From NCBI GenBank assembly GCA_038521825.1, contig JBCBKL010000001.1:62001-126000 (forward strand): a stretch of DNA of 64,000 bases, read 5' to 3'. The notes below the pieces were generated by a model that was not told the origin of the DNA, ran no database searches, and was given only the letters and a program-made list of their open reading frames with translations. The position numbers and the translations under genes were made by a program. How positions within the stretch are numbered: position 1 is the stretch's first letter; every line of letters begins with the position of its first letter. Positions 42,262-50,766 of this stretch are shown here, piece after piece. The DNA comes from JBCBKL01 sp038521825. Its GTDB lineage: Bacteria; Pseudomonadota; Alphaproteobacteria; Rhodobacterales; Rhodobacteraceae.

Positions 42262-44367
42262 ATGGCTGATGAGGTCGTGGCAGACGAGCTGGACATCACC
42301 GACGAACTGATCGCAGAGCGTCGGACTGGTCAACCGGGCGAGACCCCCGACGACATGACATGGTGGATGCGGCCGATTGTGGCGAACATCGACCTGTTGA
42401 ACCTTTGGGTCGGGCGTATCTCCTGCCTTTTGTCGGTGCCACTGATGGGCTTCATTGTCTACGAGGTGGCAAGCCGAAATGCTTTTGCCATCTTCTCCAG
42501 TTATGGCGCTGCCGATTTGGCCCGCAGTATCGGGCTTGGCCCCACGCAATGGGTACTCGACTACTCTGCGATGATCGCCGGGGCCCTATTCATGCTCGGT
42601 GCCGGCTATGCGCTGATGCGCGGGGTGCATATCCGGGCCGATTTCCTATATCGTAGCTGGTCTGTCGAACGCCAAATGACAGTCGATTGCGTTCTCTATC
42701 TGCTCTTCTACTTTCCAGCGATGCTCTTTTTCCTGTGGGTTTCGTTCGACTACACCTACAAGGCCTGGATCAACTGGGAACGTGCGTTTTCAGGTGCTAT
42801 GGCGCCGCTTGCGCCTGCGCGAACGGCGATGCCGATCTGTGCCGCGCTCTTGCTTTTGCAGGGTGTGTCCGAGTTCCTGAAATCACTCTACGAAATGTCC
42901 GAGGGACGGCGTCGGTTCTTCCTTCGCCTTCTTGTTCCATATCTCGTTATTCTCGCAACGATCTTCGTGGCGACGCTTTATCCCAATGCAATTCCGCTTG
43001 GTCCGATCTGGCGGGGGGCGATCGAATTCACGGGTCTTTTCAGCCTTCCATCCTCGACAATCGGCATTCTGATGATCGCCGTTATGCTGTTTGCGATCTT
43101 CGTTGGGTTTCCAATCAGCTTCACCCTGATCTTCCTCGCCTTCGCGTTTGGCGCATGGGGGTTCAAGGCAAAGATGGCGTTTTATCTGCAAACGCTTCAG
43201 TTCAACGCAACCATGCTTGACGGTCAGCTGGTCGCGGTGCCGCTCTTTGTTCTCATGGGTATTGTGATGGAGAAAGCCGGGCTGATGGAGCGTCTCTTTC
43301 TCGCGATTCAGATGATGTTCTCTAACACCCGTGGCGCATTATTTGTAGCGGTTCTGTTTGTGTCGATGATCTTTGCTGCGGCAACCGGCATCGTTGGTGC
43401 ATCGGTAACGATCCTAGGTATTATGGCCGCCCGAACTATGAACCGGTCGGGCTATGACGTCAGACTGGCGGCTGGGTCCATCACTGCTGGCGGAACGTTG
43501 GGCATTCTCATTCCGCCATCCATCATGCTGGTCGTCATGGGGCCTGTTCTGGAAATCCCGGTCACAGAGCTGTTCCAGGCCGCGATAATTCCCGGCATTC
43601 TGCTGGCTGTTCTCTACATGGTCTATGCGCTGATCAGGTGTTGGATCGACCCGGATCTGGGGCCTGTGCTGCCTGAGGAGGACCGGGTTGATGATATGGG
43701 TTACATCATCAAGGAGCTCTTTCTTGGGCTTGTACCGCCAACGGCTTTGATTGCCGCCGCCCTTGGTTCGATCCTCGCCGGTCTGGCCACGCCCTCTGAA
43801 GCGGCAGCATGCGGTGCGTTTGGCGCCATCCTGCTGTCGATGGCCTATCGCAGGTTCTCCATAGGCAACTTCTATGATGCGCTGATCAAGACCCTCGAGA
43901 TCACGGTACTGATCATGTTCCTCGTCGCGGCGTCAAACTTCTTCGGAGCAGTCTTCAGCCGTCTTGGTACGCCGACAATGCTGACCGAGATGCTGTTGCA
44001 GTGGGACATGGCGCCGACACTAATTGTGATCATCATCCTGGCGCTCGTGTTCCTGTTGGGCTGGCCGCTCGAATGGGTGCCTATCGTTCTGATCATCGTA
44101 CCCATCCTTGTGCCGACCCTGGTCGCGCTGGAGATCAATCTGACCTGGTTCGCAATCCTAGTGGCGGTCTGTTTGCAGACGGCGTGGCTCAGTCCGCCGG
44201 TTGCCTTATCGGCCTATTTCTTGAAGGGCGTCGTGCCCGAATGGGACCTCAAGGACATCTACCTCGGCATGATGCAGTTCATGGTTATTCAGCTGGTCGG
44301 GCTTACCCTCGTATTCGTCTTCCCGCAGATCGCGCTATGGCTGCCCAGCTATGTGTATGGGCAATAG
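42262..44367 (+). CDS. TRAP transporter fused small and large permease (DctQ-DctM)
   Basis: A 701-residue membrane protein in which the small (about 40-230, four TM) and large (about 250-695, about 12 TM) TRAP subunits are fused. Large-subunit hallmarks include GQLVAVPLFVLMGIVMEKAG, AATGIVGASVTILGIMAAR, GGTLGILIPPSIMLVVMG, ILAGLATPSEAAACGAFGAI and ETAWLSPPVALSAYFLKG-type sequence (QTAWLSPPVALSAYFLKGV). With the upstream receptor it forms a complete importer. Fused permeases are known in the TakP branch. Confidence 0.94.
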   Translation: MADEVVADELDITDELIAERRTGQPGETPDDMTWWMRPIVANIDLLNLWVGRISCLLSVPLMGFIVYEVASRNAFAIFSSYGAADLARSIGLGPTQWVLDYSAMIAGALFMLGAGYALMRGVHIRADFLYRSWSVERQMTVDCVLYLLFYFPAMLFFLWVSFDYTYKAWINWERAFSGAMAPLAPARTAMPICAALLLLQGVSEFLKSLYEMSEGRRRFFLRLLVPYLVILATIFVATLYPNAIPLGPIWRGAIEFTGLFSLPSSTIGILMIAVMLFAIFVGFPISFTLIFLAFAFGAWGFKAKMAFYLQTLQFNATMLDGQLVAVPLFVLMGIVMEKAGLMERLFLAIQMMFSNTRGALFVAVLFVSMIFAAATGIVGASVTILGIMAARTMNRSGYDVRLAAGSITAGGTLGILIPPSIMLVVMGPVLEIPVTELFQAAIIPGILLAVLYMVYALIRCWIDPDLGPVLPEEDRVDDMGYIIKELFLGLVPPTALIAAALGSILAGLATPSEAAACGAFGAILLSMAYRRFSIGNFYDALIKTLEITVLIMFLVAASNFFGAVFSRLGTPTMLTEMLLQWDMAPTLIVIIILALVFLLGWPLEWVPIVLIIVPILVPTLVALEINLTWFAILVAVCLQTAWLSPPVALSAYFLKGVVPEWDLKDIYLGMMQFMVIQLVGLTLVFVFPQIALWLPSYVYGQ

Positions 44368-44370
44368 TCG

Positions 44371-45423
44371 ATGACAGAAAACCGCGCCACTCTATCATAT
44401 CTTCGCTGGCCGCTGATCGTCACATTTGTGGGCCTGTTCCTTTCTGCATGGCTGGGCTGGGTGACCTTTGAGACTGCCAGCGGGGTACTGTCATTTTTGA
44501 TGATCGGCACCGTACTGGCCTGTCTTGAGATCGCGCTGTCGTTCGACAATGCCATCGTAAATGCTAACAAACTTGTCGATATGACACCGGTTTGGCAGCG
44601 GCGCTTTCTGACATGGGGCATCCTGATTGCCGTCTTCGGGATGCGGATCATTTTCCCGCTAGCAATTGTTGCCATTTTTGCATGGATCAACCCATTGGAG
44701 GCCGTATTGCTGGCCTTGTCGGAACCGGACGAGTATTCACGCATCATCGAACACTCTCATGGCTCGATCGCGGCCTTTGGCGGGACCTTCCTAATGATGG
44801 TTGCGCTCAAGTTCTTTGTGGACGAAGACAAATCCATCGATTGGATCGAGGCGCTGGAAAGCCGACTGAGGAAGTGCGGCTCTGTCAGGGGCTTTGAGAT
44901 AGCCCTAGTCCTCGCCATCGTCATGACGATTTCGCAGATGTTGCCCGATCAATACCGATCAACATTCCTTTTCTCAGCCATCGCGGGTCTGCTGGTGTTC
45001 ACGTTGGTGGACGGGCTTGGCACTTACCTGGACCATACTTCCAGCAAAATGGCCCAGATGGGAGCGCGCGGCGGGCTGGGCGCGTTTCTCTACCTTGAGG
45101 TTCTCGATGCCAGCTTTTCCTTTGACGGCGTTATCGGAGCCTTCGCGTTGAGCACCAACATTCTACTGATCGCGATAGGTCTGGGCATCGGTGCGATGTA
45201 TGTGCGGTCGATGACAATCATGCTGGTCGAGAAAGGAACCTTGCAGGAGTTCCGCTACCTCGAACACGGCGCATTTTATTCGATATTCGCGCTGTCGCTT
45301 GTGATGTTCTTACAATCGCTCACGCACGTACCCGAAATTCTGACCGGAACGCTTGGCGTGGCCTTCATCGGTTATGCTTTCTTCTCATCGATCCGGCACA
45401 ATCGCCGCGAAACAAAGGCCTGA
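44371..45423 (+). CDS. DUF475 / TerC-superfamily integral membrane protein
   Basis: A 350-residue protein with about eight to nine hydrophobic segments and the TerC-like acidic membrane motifs CLEIALSFDNAIVNANKLVD and YLEVLDASFSFDGVIGAFAL. A third conserved stretch is FGGTFLMMVALKFFVDEDKS. The superfamily moves metal ions (for example Mn2+ efflux), but DUF475 itself is uncharacterised. It begins four bases after the TRAP permease stop and is followed by the HpsN-like gene, so it belongs to the catabolic operon. Export of sulfite or a metal tied to the pathway is possible but unproven. Confidence 0.88.
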   Translation: MTENRATLSYLRWPLIVTFVGLFLSAWLGWVTFETASGVLSFLMIGTVLACLEIALSFDNAIVNANKLVDMTPVWQRRFLTWGILIAVFGMRIIFPLAIVAIFAWINPLEAVLLALSEPDEYSRIIEHSHGSIAAFGGTFLMMVALKFFVDEDKSIDWIEALESRLRKCGSVRGFEIALVLAIVMTISQMLPDQYRSTFLFSAIAGLLVFTLVDGLGTYLDHTSSKMAQMGARGGLGAFLYLEVLDASFSFDGVIGAFALSTNILLIAIGLGIGAMYVRSMTIMLVEKGTLQEFRYLEHGAFYSIFALSLVMFLQSLTHVPEILTGTLGVAFIGYAFFSSIRHNRRETKA

Positions 45424-45448
45424 AAACCGGAAACTGGATAATCGCACC

Positions 45449-46756
45449 ATGCCAAAATTATATCTGAAAAGGGCAAACCGTACCTCTGTGTCAGACGCAG
45501 GCGAGGTTCGCGAAACCGTGGCGGCCATATTGGCCGACATTGCCGAGCGGGGTGACCCCGCCGCGTTGGAATACACCAAGAAATTCGACAAATACGATGG
45601 AAATCTGTTGCTTTCGGAGAAGGACATTGCCGAAGCGGCGGCCAAGGTGCCGGACAAGCTGAAAGAAGACATCCAGTTTGCGCATGACAACGTGAGGCGC
45701 TTTGCCGAGCAGCAGAAATCAACGGTCGCAGACATCGAATACGAGGTCGTGCCGGGTATGACAGCCGGACAGAAGGCCATCCCAGTCGATGCCGCTGGTT
45801 GCTACGTTCCCGCCGGTCGTTATCGGCACATCGCAAGTGCGATCATGACCGTGACAACAGCAAAGGTCGCGGGTTGTCGGCACATCACGGTCTGCTCTCC
45901 GCCACAGCCGGGTGAGGGAGTTTCGCCCGCGATCGCCTATGCGGCTCATATCTGCGGTGCCGACAAGATCATGGCGATTGGTGGGGTGCAGGCCGTTGCC
46001 GCAATGGCTTTTGGTCTGTTCGGCCAACCAAAGTCTAACATCCTCGTAGGTCCGGGAAACCAGTTTGTCGCCGAAGCCAAACGCGCACTTTTCGGCCGGG
46101 TGGGCATAGACATGATCGCTGGTCCGACCGATAGTCTGATCCTTGCCGACAAGACCGCCGATCCCTTCATTGTAGCCACCGATTTGGTGAGTCAGGCGGA
46201 GCACGGGTACAATTCTCCGGTCTGGCTTGTTACCGACGATCGGGCCCTTGCCGACGAAGTCATCCGGATTGTTCCGGACCTGATCGATGACCTGCCCGAG
46301 CTCAATCGCGAGAACGCAGCCGCAGCATGGCGCGACTATGCCGAGGTGATCCTGTGCGACAATCGCGAAGAGATGGCGGCGACATCGGACGAATACGCGC
46401 CCGAACATCTTACTGTCCAGGCGGCGGATCTGGATTGGTGGCTCGACCGTTTGACCTGCTATGGCTCTCTGTTTCTTGGTGAAGAAACGACCGTCTCCTA
46501 TGGCGACAAGGCGTCGGGCACCAATCACGTCCTGCCGACATCGGGCGCCGCCGCCTATACCGGTGGCCTGAGCGTGCACAAGTATATGAAGATCGTCACG
46601 TGGCAGCGGGCAACCCGTGAGGGTGCCAAGCCCGTGGCAGAGGCGACCGCCCGTATCTCGCGTCTCGAGGGGATGGAGGGCCATGCGCGCGCCGCCGATG
46701 TCCGGCTTGCCAAATACTTCCCAGACGAAGAATTCGATTTGACCGCAAATGGTTAA
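45449..46756 (+). CDS. hpsN: HpsN-like sulfopropanediol 3-dehydrogenase (histidinol dehydrogenase family)
   Basis: A 435-residue zinc- and NAD-dependent enzyme of the HisD fold. Motifs include DAAGCYVPAGRYRHIASAIM, ICGADKIMAIGGVQAVAAMA, LVGPGNQFVAEAKRALFGRV, GPTDSLILADKTADP, the zinc and catalytic SQAEHGYNSP, YAPEHL and KASGTNHVLPTSGAAAYTGG. It is not in a histidine operon. It follows a TRAP transporter and DUF475 and precedes an alcohol dehydrogenase, the arrangement of roseobacter genes that oxidise (R)-2,3-dihydroxypropane-1-sulfonate to sulfolactate. The sulfolactate lyase suyAB is not in this window. The symbol is by context and family; a true HisD paralogue of other function is the alternative. 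Confidence 0.75.
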   Translation: MPKLYLKRANRTSVSDAGEVRETVAAILADIAERGDPAALEYTKKFDKYDGNLLLSEKDIAEAAAKVPDKLKEDIQFAHDNVRRFAEQQKSTVADIEYEVVPGMTAGQKAIPVDAAGCYVPAGRYRHIASAIMTVTTAKVAGCRHITVCSPPQPGEGVSPAIAYAAHICGADKIMAIGGVQAVAAMAFGLFGQPKSNILVGPGNQFVAEAKRALFGRVGIDMIAGPTDSLILADKTADPFIVATDLVSQAEHGYNSPVWLVTDDRALADEVIRIVPDLIDDLPELNRENAAAAWRDYAEVILCDNREEMAATSDEYAPEHLTVQAADLDWWLDRLTCYGSLFLGEETTVSYGDKASGTNHVLPTSGAAAYTGGLSVHKYMKIVTWQRATREGAKPVAEATARISRLEGMEGHARAADVRLAKYFPDEEFDLTANG

Positions 46757-46905
46757 TCTGGTGATCAGCACAAGAGCCGTCGTATTCGCGGAGCTGAATA
46801 GGCCGATACGTTACCTCCTCAGAGGTCTTTGGCTGAAAAAGATGCCATGAGAATATTGGCCAGGGCGTCAGGGACACAGGTACTAAGCGATCGGCTCGAA
46901 CAAAG

Positions 46906-47883
46906 ATGAAGGCGTTGGTTTACCAGGGAAATGAGACGCTGGCTTTCCGCGATGTGCCGGAGCCAAAGCCTTCTGCCGGCGAGGAGTTGGTTCGTGTGGA
47001 GGCTGCGGGCATCTGTGGTTCCGACATGCATGCCTTTCTTGGTCATGACGCGCGACGCCCCCCGCCGCTGATCCTTGGGCATGAAGCATCCGGAACAATA
47101 ACTGACGGTCCACGTGACGGTTCTAGGGTTACCATCAACCCCTTGGTCAGTTGCGGAAGATGTGCGGCCTGTAAAGGCGGTCGCGAAAACCTATGTCCCG
47201 CCCGTCAGATTATCTCGATGCAGCCGCGTGAGGGTACCTTTGCACAATATGTGTCGGTCCCGGCAATCAACCTTGTTGAGGTTCCTGCCGACGTCTCGTT
47301 CGAGAAAGCCGCTTTGACCGAGCCCCTCGCGGTTAGCTGGCATTCGGTCCGTTTGGGATTAGCGGCCCTTTCCGAGGGATCAGGAAGCAGCGCCCTTGTC
47401 ATCGGCGGGGGTACCATCGGATTTGCCGCGTCACTTGCGCTGAAGGCAATGGGTGTTGCCGATGTAACCGTCGCAGAACCAAATGCTGCGCGTGCCGCAT
47501 TCCTTGAAACACTTGGAGAGAAGGTCACAACCAAACCCGAAGGTTCATGGCCGCTGGTTGTGGATGCTGTTGGCTATGCCATTACACGAGCCACTGCGTC
47601 GGAGCTGAGCGAGCCTGGCGGTGTGATCGTGCATATCGGACTTGGAGAGGACGCTGGTGGCCTCGACATTCGGCGTATGACACTTCAAGAGATAACGTTT
47701 ATCGGCACGTATACTTATACAGCCGAGGACTTCCGAGATACCGCTGCCGCAATGTTTTCCGGCCGTCTTGGCCCACTGGACTGGGTCGAGCAACGACCGT
47801 TGGCAGAGGGTCAGCAGGCCTTCAGGGACATTCAATCGCACAAGGTTGCGGTACCGAAGATCATTCTCTCCCCCTGGCATTAA
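46906..47883 (+). CDS. Zinc-binding alcohol dehydrogenase (MDR; HpsO/HpsP-like)
   Basis: A 325-residue medium-chain dehydrogenase. Catalytic zinc region GICGSDMHAFLGHD and GHEASG, structural zinc cysteines CGRCAACKGGRENLC and the cofactor loop LVIGGGTIGFAASLALKAMG are all present. In dihydroxypropanesulfonate clusters such dehydrogenases (HpsO/HpsP) interconvert the enantiomers; that role is plausible here. It lies 149 bases after the HpsN-like gene with no visible terminator between, so it may be in the same operon. Confidence 0.85.
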   Translation: MKALVYQGNETLAFRDVPEPKPSAGEELVRVEAAGICGSDMHAFLGHDARRPPPLILGHEASGTITDGPRDGSRVTINPLVSCGRCAACKGGRENLCPARQIISMQPREGTFAQYVSVPAINLVEVPADVSFEKAALTEPLAVSWHSVRLGLAALSEGSGSSALVIGGGTIGFAASLALKAMGVADVTVAEPNAARAAFLETLGEKVTTKPEGSWPLVVDAVGYAITRATASELSEPGGVIVHIGLGEDAGGLDIRRMTLQEITFIGTYTYTAEDFRDTAAAMFSGRLGPLDWVEQRPLAEGQQAFRDIQSHKVAVPKIILSPWH

Positions 47884-47910
47884 TCGGGGACAAACCCGGA
47901 GGACATTCGA

Positions 47911-48321
47911 TTGTATCGACGCATCCTTGTTCCATTGGCGCTTGACCATGGTCTGTCGCGAACGCTTTTTGACATCGCCCGGCATCTTTGCGGGCCGGAA
48001 GGACAGATTACCGCCCTGCATGTTGTCGAGGCTGCCTACGGACTAGCTCATGCGACCCAAAGCGAGGAGTTTGCTCAGGAAGCATTCGATCGTGCGCGCG
48101 GTCTGATCGAGGAGCGCATCGGGGGTGTTGGCGGCATCAAGGCCCATGTCGTCGAAGGCCATGTTTATCGGAGCATACTCGACTTTGCGGAACAACAAGG
48201 CGTGGATTGTATTATAATGGGTTCGCACAAGCCGGGACCCAGCGATTATCTCATCGGCTCAACGGCTGCGCGGGTTGTGCGGCACGCAAACTGTGCGGTG
48301 CACGTGCATCGCAAGAGCTAG
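47911..48321 (+). CDS. Universal stress protein (UspA) family
   Basis: A 136-residue single UspA domain. It starts with YRRILVPLALDHGLSRTL and ends with the nucleotide-binding type motif IIMGSHKPGPSDYLIGSTAA and RVVRHANCAVHV. Start is TTG at 47911, with GGAGG seven bases upstream. It follows the alcohol dehydrogenase after 27 bases, probably as the last gene of that operon. UspA proteins are often linked to TRAP transporters, whose receptors or permeases they may regulate. Confidence 0.87.
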   Translation: MYRRILVPLALDHGLSRTLFDIARHLCGPEGQITALHVVEAAYGLAHATQSEEFAQEAFDRARGLIEERIGGVGGIKAHVVEGHVYRSILDFAEQQGVDCIIMGSHKPGPSDYLIGSTAARVVRHANCAVHVHRKS

Positions 48322-48330
48322 TCTATCTCA

Positions 48331-48810
48331 TCAAACTGCGATGCTTTGTGTCGGTCTGCCACCGACCCATTCGACACTCCCGTCGAGATCCATCAAGAGC
48401 AGTTCGACTTCGAGGTCCGGCTCGCGGGTTTTGATCGCATCGGCCAGCTGCTCCATCCGCATCGCGTGAACTGCGCGCTCTTTTTCGGGATCATTCGCGC
48501 AGTCTTTACCAACAAACGCTTTGCAAGCCCCACAATCGCGGTGATCAATGACGATTACTTTATGAATGCCGTGCAGCTTTCGGGCCAAAGCGACGTGCTG
48601 AAAGAAGGTTCCCGTCCAGTCTGGCATCGGTTCGGCCATGACGCCAATAGCCGCGCCGGCCATCGTGATCTGGTCGTATCTCCCATTCAGCCCGCGCCCG
48701 GTAAGGTAGGCAGCCACCGCGTCAAGCAGGCGGTGATCCATACAGTTCAGAACCAGCGCTTCGGCGGTAGGGACGGGCTCGGGCGCGCGTTGGTCAACGG
48801 TATTGGTCAT
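48331..48810 (-). CDS. Beta-carbonic-anhydrase-like protein with altered active site
   Basis: A 159-residue protein with the zinc-ligand pattern of beta-carbonic anhydrases: C23 and D25 in VLNCMDHRLLD, and H90 and C93 in VIDHRDCGACKAF. The usual CxDSR is changed to CMDHR, so the serine is replaced by histidine. Lengthwise it is short for the family. It sits directly downstream of the persulfide dioxygenase gene on the same strand. Carbonyl sulfide and CS2 hydrolases belong to this fold, so a sulfur substrate is worth considering. ATG at 48810 is preferred over a TTG overlapping the upstream stop. Confidence 0.75.
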   Translation of the reverse strand: MTNTVDQRAPEPVPTAEALVLNCMDHRLLDAVAAYLTGRGLNGRYDQITMAGAAIGVMAEPMPDWTGTFFQHVALARKLHGIHKVIVIDHRDCGACKAFVGKDCANDPEKERAVHAMRMEQLADAIKTREPDLEVELLLMDLDGSVEWVGGRPTQSIAV

Positions 48811-48869
48811 AGCGGGCCCCGTTTGCGACGGTGGGTGGCCCGGCCAAATTGCAGCCGGTCGCGTTTGGA

Positions 48870-49733
48870 TCAAAGCGCGTTGATCGGGATTTTGAGGTAT
48901 GACACGCCATTGTCTTCCTCTGGCGGCATCTCACCGGCCCGAATGTTTACCTGCACGGAGGGTAGGATCAGCGTTGGCATGTCGAGTGCGGAATCTCTTG
49001 CCTCCCGCATCGCCACGAACTCGTCCTCGGACTTGTTCGCGCCAACATGAACGTTGGAAGCCTTTTCTTCGGCCACAGTGGTTTCCCACTTGTACTCATC
49101 GCGTCCCGGTGCCTTGTAGTCATGGCACATGTAGAGCGTTGTCTCATCCGGAAGTGTGAAGATCTTCTGGATAGATCGATACATGACCCGAGCGTCGCCG
49201 CCGGGAAAATCGGCACGCGCAGTACCGAAATCCGGCATAAATAGTGTATCGCCGACGAACGCGGCCCCATCAGTGACATAGGTCATGCAGGCGGGTGTGT
49301 GGCCGGGTGTGTGCATGGTACGCATGGTCAAGCCGCCAATGACAAACTCCTCACCATCCGTGAACAGATGCTCGAATTGCCGCCCATCGGTTTGGAAGCC
49401 CTTCTCGACGTTGAAGAGCTTGGCAAAGACTTCTTGTACCTCGGTGATGTGCGATCCGATTGCCGTGGTTCCGCCTATCTCTTTCTGAAGATAGTGTGCG
49501 GCGCTCAAGTGGTCTGCATGGGCATGGGTTTCCAGCAACCATTCGACTTTCAGGCCGTTATCCTTGACGTGCTCGATGATGGCATCGGCAGAAGCGGTGT
49601 CGGTGCGGCCTGATTTGGGGTCGAAGTCAAGAACCGAGTCGATGATTGCACAGCTGTCGCTGTTTGGGTCCTTGACCACGTAAGAGACGGTGAAGGTCGC
49701 CTCGTCGAAAAACGCTTTCACATCTGGTTTCAT
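48870..49733 (-). CDS. blh: Persulfide dioxygenase-like metallo-beta-lactamase protein (Blh type)
   Basis: A 287-residue MBL-fold iron enzyme that oxidises glutathione persulfide to sulfite, part of sulfide detoxification. The metal site is ETHAHADHLSAAHYL (H70, H72, D74, H75), followed by MHTPGHTPACMTYV, FVGDTLFMPDFGTARADFPG and LYMCHDYKAPGRD. This matches the Blh protein of bigR operons. AAGGAG lies before the ATG. It is divergent from the bigR-type regulator across 152 bases that hold an inverted repeat. Confidence 0.93.
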   Translation of the reverse strand: MKPDVKAFFDEATFTVSYVVKDPNSDSCAIIDSVLDFDPKSGRTDTASADAIIEHVKDNGLKVEWLLETHAHADHLSAAHYLQKEIGGTTAIGSHITEVQEVFAKLFNVEKGFQTDGRQFEHLFTDGEEFVIGGLTMRTMHTPGHTPACMTYVTDGAAFVGDTLFMPDFGTARADFPGGDARVMYRSIQKIFTLPDETTLYMCHDYKAPGRDEYKWETTVAEEKASNVHVGANKSEDEFVAMREARDSALDMPTLILPSVQVNIRAGEMPPEEDNGVSYLKIPINAL

Positions 49734-49867
49734 TCTAAGCTCCTTGCGAGTTGCCGTACCATTATCCGCCCTGCCGTTGCCGATCTTTGATTGTGCTCAA
49801 GTCGTGGCCGGAGTGTCGCGGTTGGCCTTCAGACAGGGGTGCGTTCCTCTTGACCAGATAGGTCTAC

Positions 49868-49891
49868 ATTCATATATGCGCAAGTATGAAT
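49868..49891 (+). promoter_or_regulatory. Inverted repeat at the bigR start (candidate BigR/SqrR operator)
   Basis: ATTCATA (49868-49874) and TATGAAT (49885-49891) are exact reverse complements separated by ten bases. SqrR-type regulators bind ATTC/GAAT half-sites. The repeat overlaps the ATG at 49886, which suits autorepression or means translation starts at a later ATG. Tentative because spacing is longer than published sites I recall. Confidence 0.45.
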
Positions 49892-50209
49892 ATAAAAGAG
49901 ATGCACTCGACCGCTGATGATGTCTGTGAATTGATGACGCTTCTTTCGAACCGAAACCGGCTGATGATCCTTTGCTTGCTAACCGAAGGTGAAAAATCGG
50001 TTGGGCAGCTGGCCGAAGCCATCGGAGCGCGAGACACGGCCGTATCGCAGCAGCTTGCGGTCTTGCGGCGCGAGCGGATCGTGAAGGCCCGACGCGCGGG
50101 ACAAACGATATTCTACGGTATCGTCCGGCCTGACGTCGCCGAGCTCTTAGAGTTTCTCTATGCGAAATACTGCGGTGATACCGCGCCAAAACAGGAGACG
50201 AGCAAATGA
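49886..50209 (+). CDS. bigR: ArsR-family sulfide-responsive repressor (BigR/SqrR type)
   Basis: A 107-residue winged-helix repressor. HTH region is KSVGQLAEAIGARDTAVSQQ and LAVLRRERIVKARRAGQTIF. Cysteines C30 (LMILCLL) and C96 (AKYCGD) match the pair that forms a di- or polysulfide link in BigR/SqrR and releases DNA; C14 is extra. Neighbouring persulfide dioxygenase, rhodanese and SulP genes confirm the assignment. The start is uncertain (49886, or 49901 without a good ribosome binding site). It is coupled to the rhodanese gene by a four-base overlap. Confidence 0.9.
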   Translation: MNIKEMHSTADDVCELMTLLSNRNRLMILCLLTEGEKSVGQLAEAIGARDTAVSQQLAVLRRERIVKARRAGQTIFYGIVRPDVAELLEFLYAKYCGDTAPKQETSK

Positions 50210-50763
50210 CCCTGAAGAAGATTAACGCGACCAAGGCGCATGATTGGGTGAAGTCGGGAAAGGCTGTATTGATCGACGTTCGCGAACCCGACGAATGGAT
50301 CAAAGAGCACGTGCCAGAGGCGCATTTGGTGCCATTATCGGGCTTCAATGCCGACGACTTCCCCAAAGATCACGACAAGATTGCTGTGTTCCACTGCCGG
50401 AGCGGCGGACGTACCGAAGCTGCTGCACCGCAGATCCTGCGGACGGGCTTCCGCGAGGTATATCAGCTGGAAGGTGGCATTGAAGCTTGGCGTAAGGCAG
50501 GGCTGAAAGTGAATGAAAACGCCAAGGCGCCGATCAGCATCATGCGCCAGGTCCAGATCACTACTGGCGGCCTTGTGGTCCTGGGGATTGTCCTCGCGGT
50601 GCTGATCAACCCATGGTTTGCGGCTCTCAGCGCCTTTGTTGGCGCCGGCCTGACACAGGCTGGGATCACGGGCACCTGCGCGATGGCGGCGATGCTAAAA
50701 CACATGCCGTGGAACCGAGTCATCAGTGGCCAGCAGGCAGTGGCCAACCCAGCGGCGATCTAA
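50206..50763 (+). CDS. Rhodanese with C-terminal DUF2892 membrane domain
   Basis: A 185-residue fusion. Residues about 5-110 are a rhodanese with catalytic C64 in VFHCRSGGRTEAA and LIDVREPDEW. Residues about 120-175 form a DUF2892 membrane hairpin (GGLVVLGIVLAVLINPWFAA, TGTCAMAAML). Transfers sulfane sulfur, probably between persulfide and sulfite to give thiosulfate. Co-transcribed with bigR and followed by SulP. This fused form is typical of bigR operons. Confidence 0.92.
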   Translation: MTLKKINATKAHDWVKSGKAVLIDVREPDEWIKEHVPEAHLVPLSGFNADDFPKDHDKIAVFHCRSGGRTEAAAPQILRTGFREVYQLEGGIEAWRKAGLKVNENAKAPISIMRQVQITTGGLVVLGIVLAVLINPWFAALSAFVGAGLTQAGITGTCAMAAMLKHMPWNRVISGQQAVANPAAI

Positions 50764-50766
50764 GCT

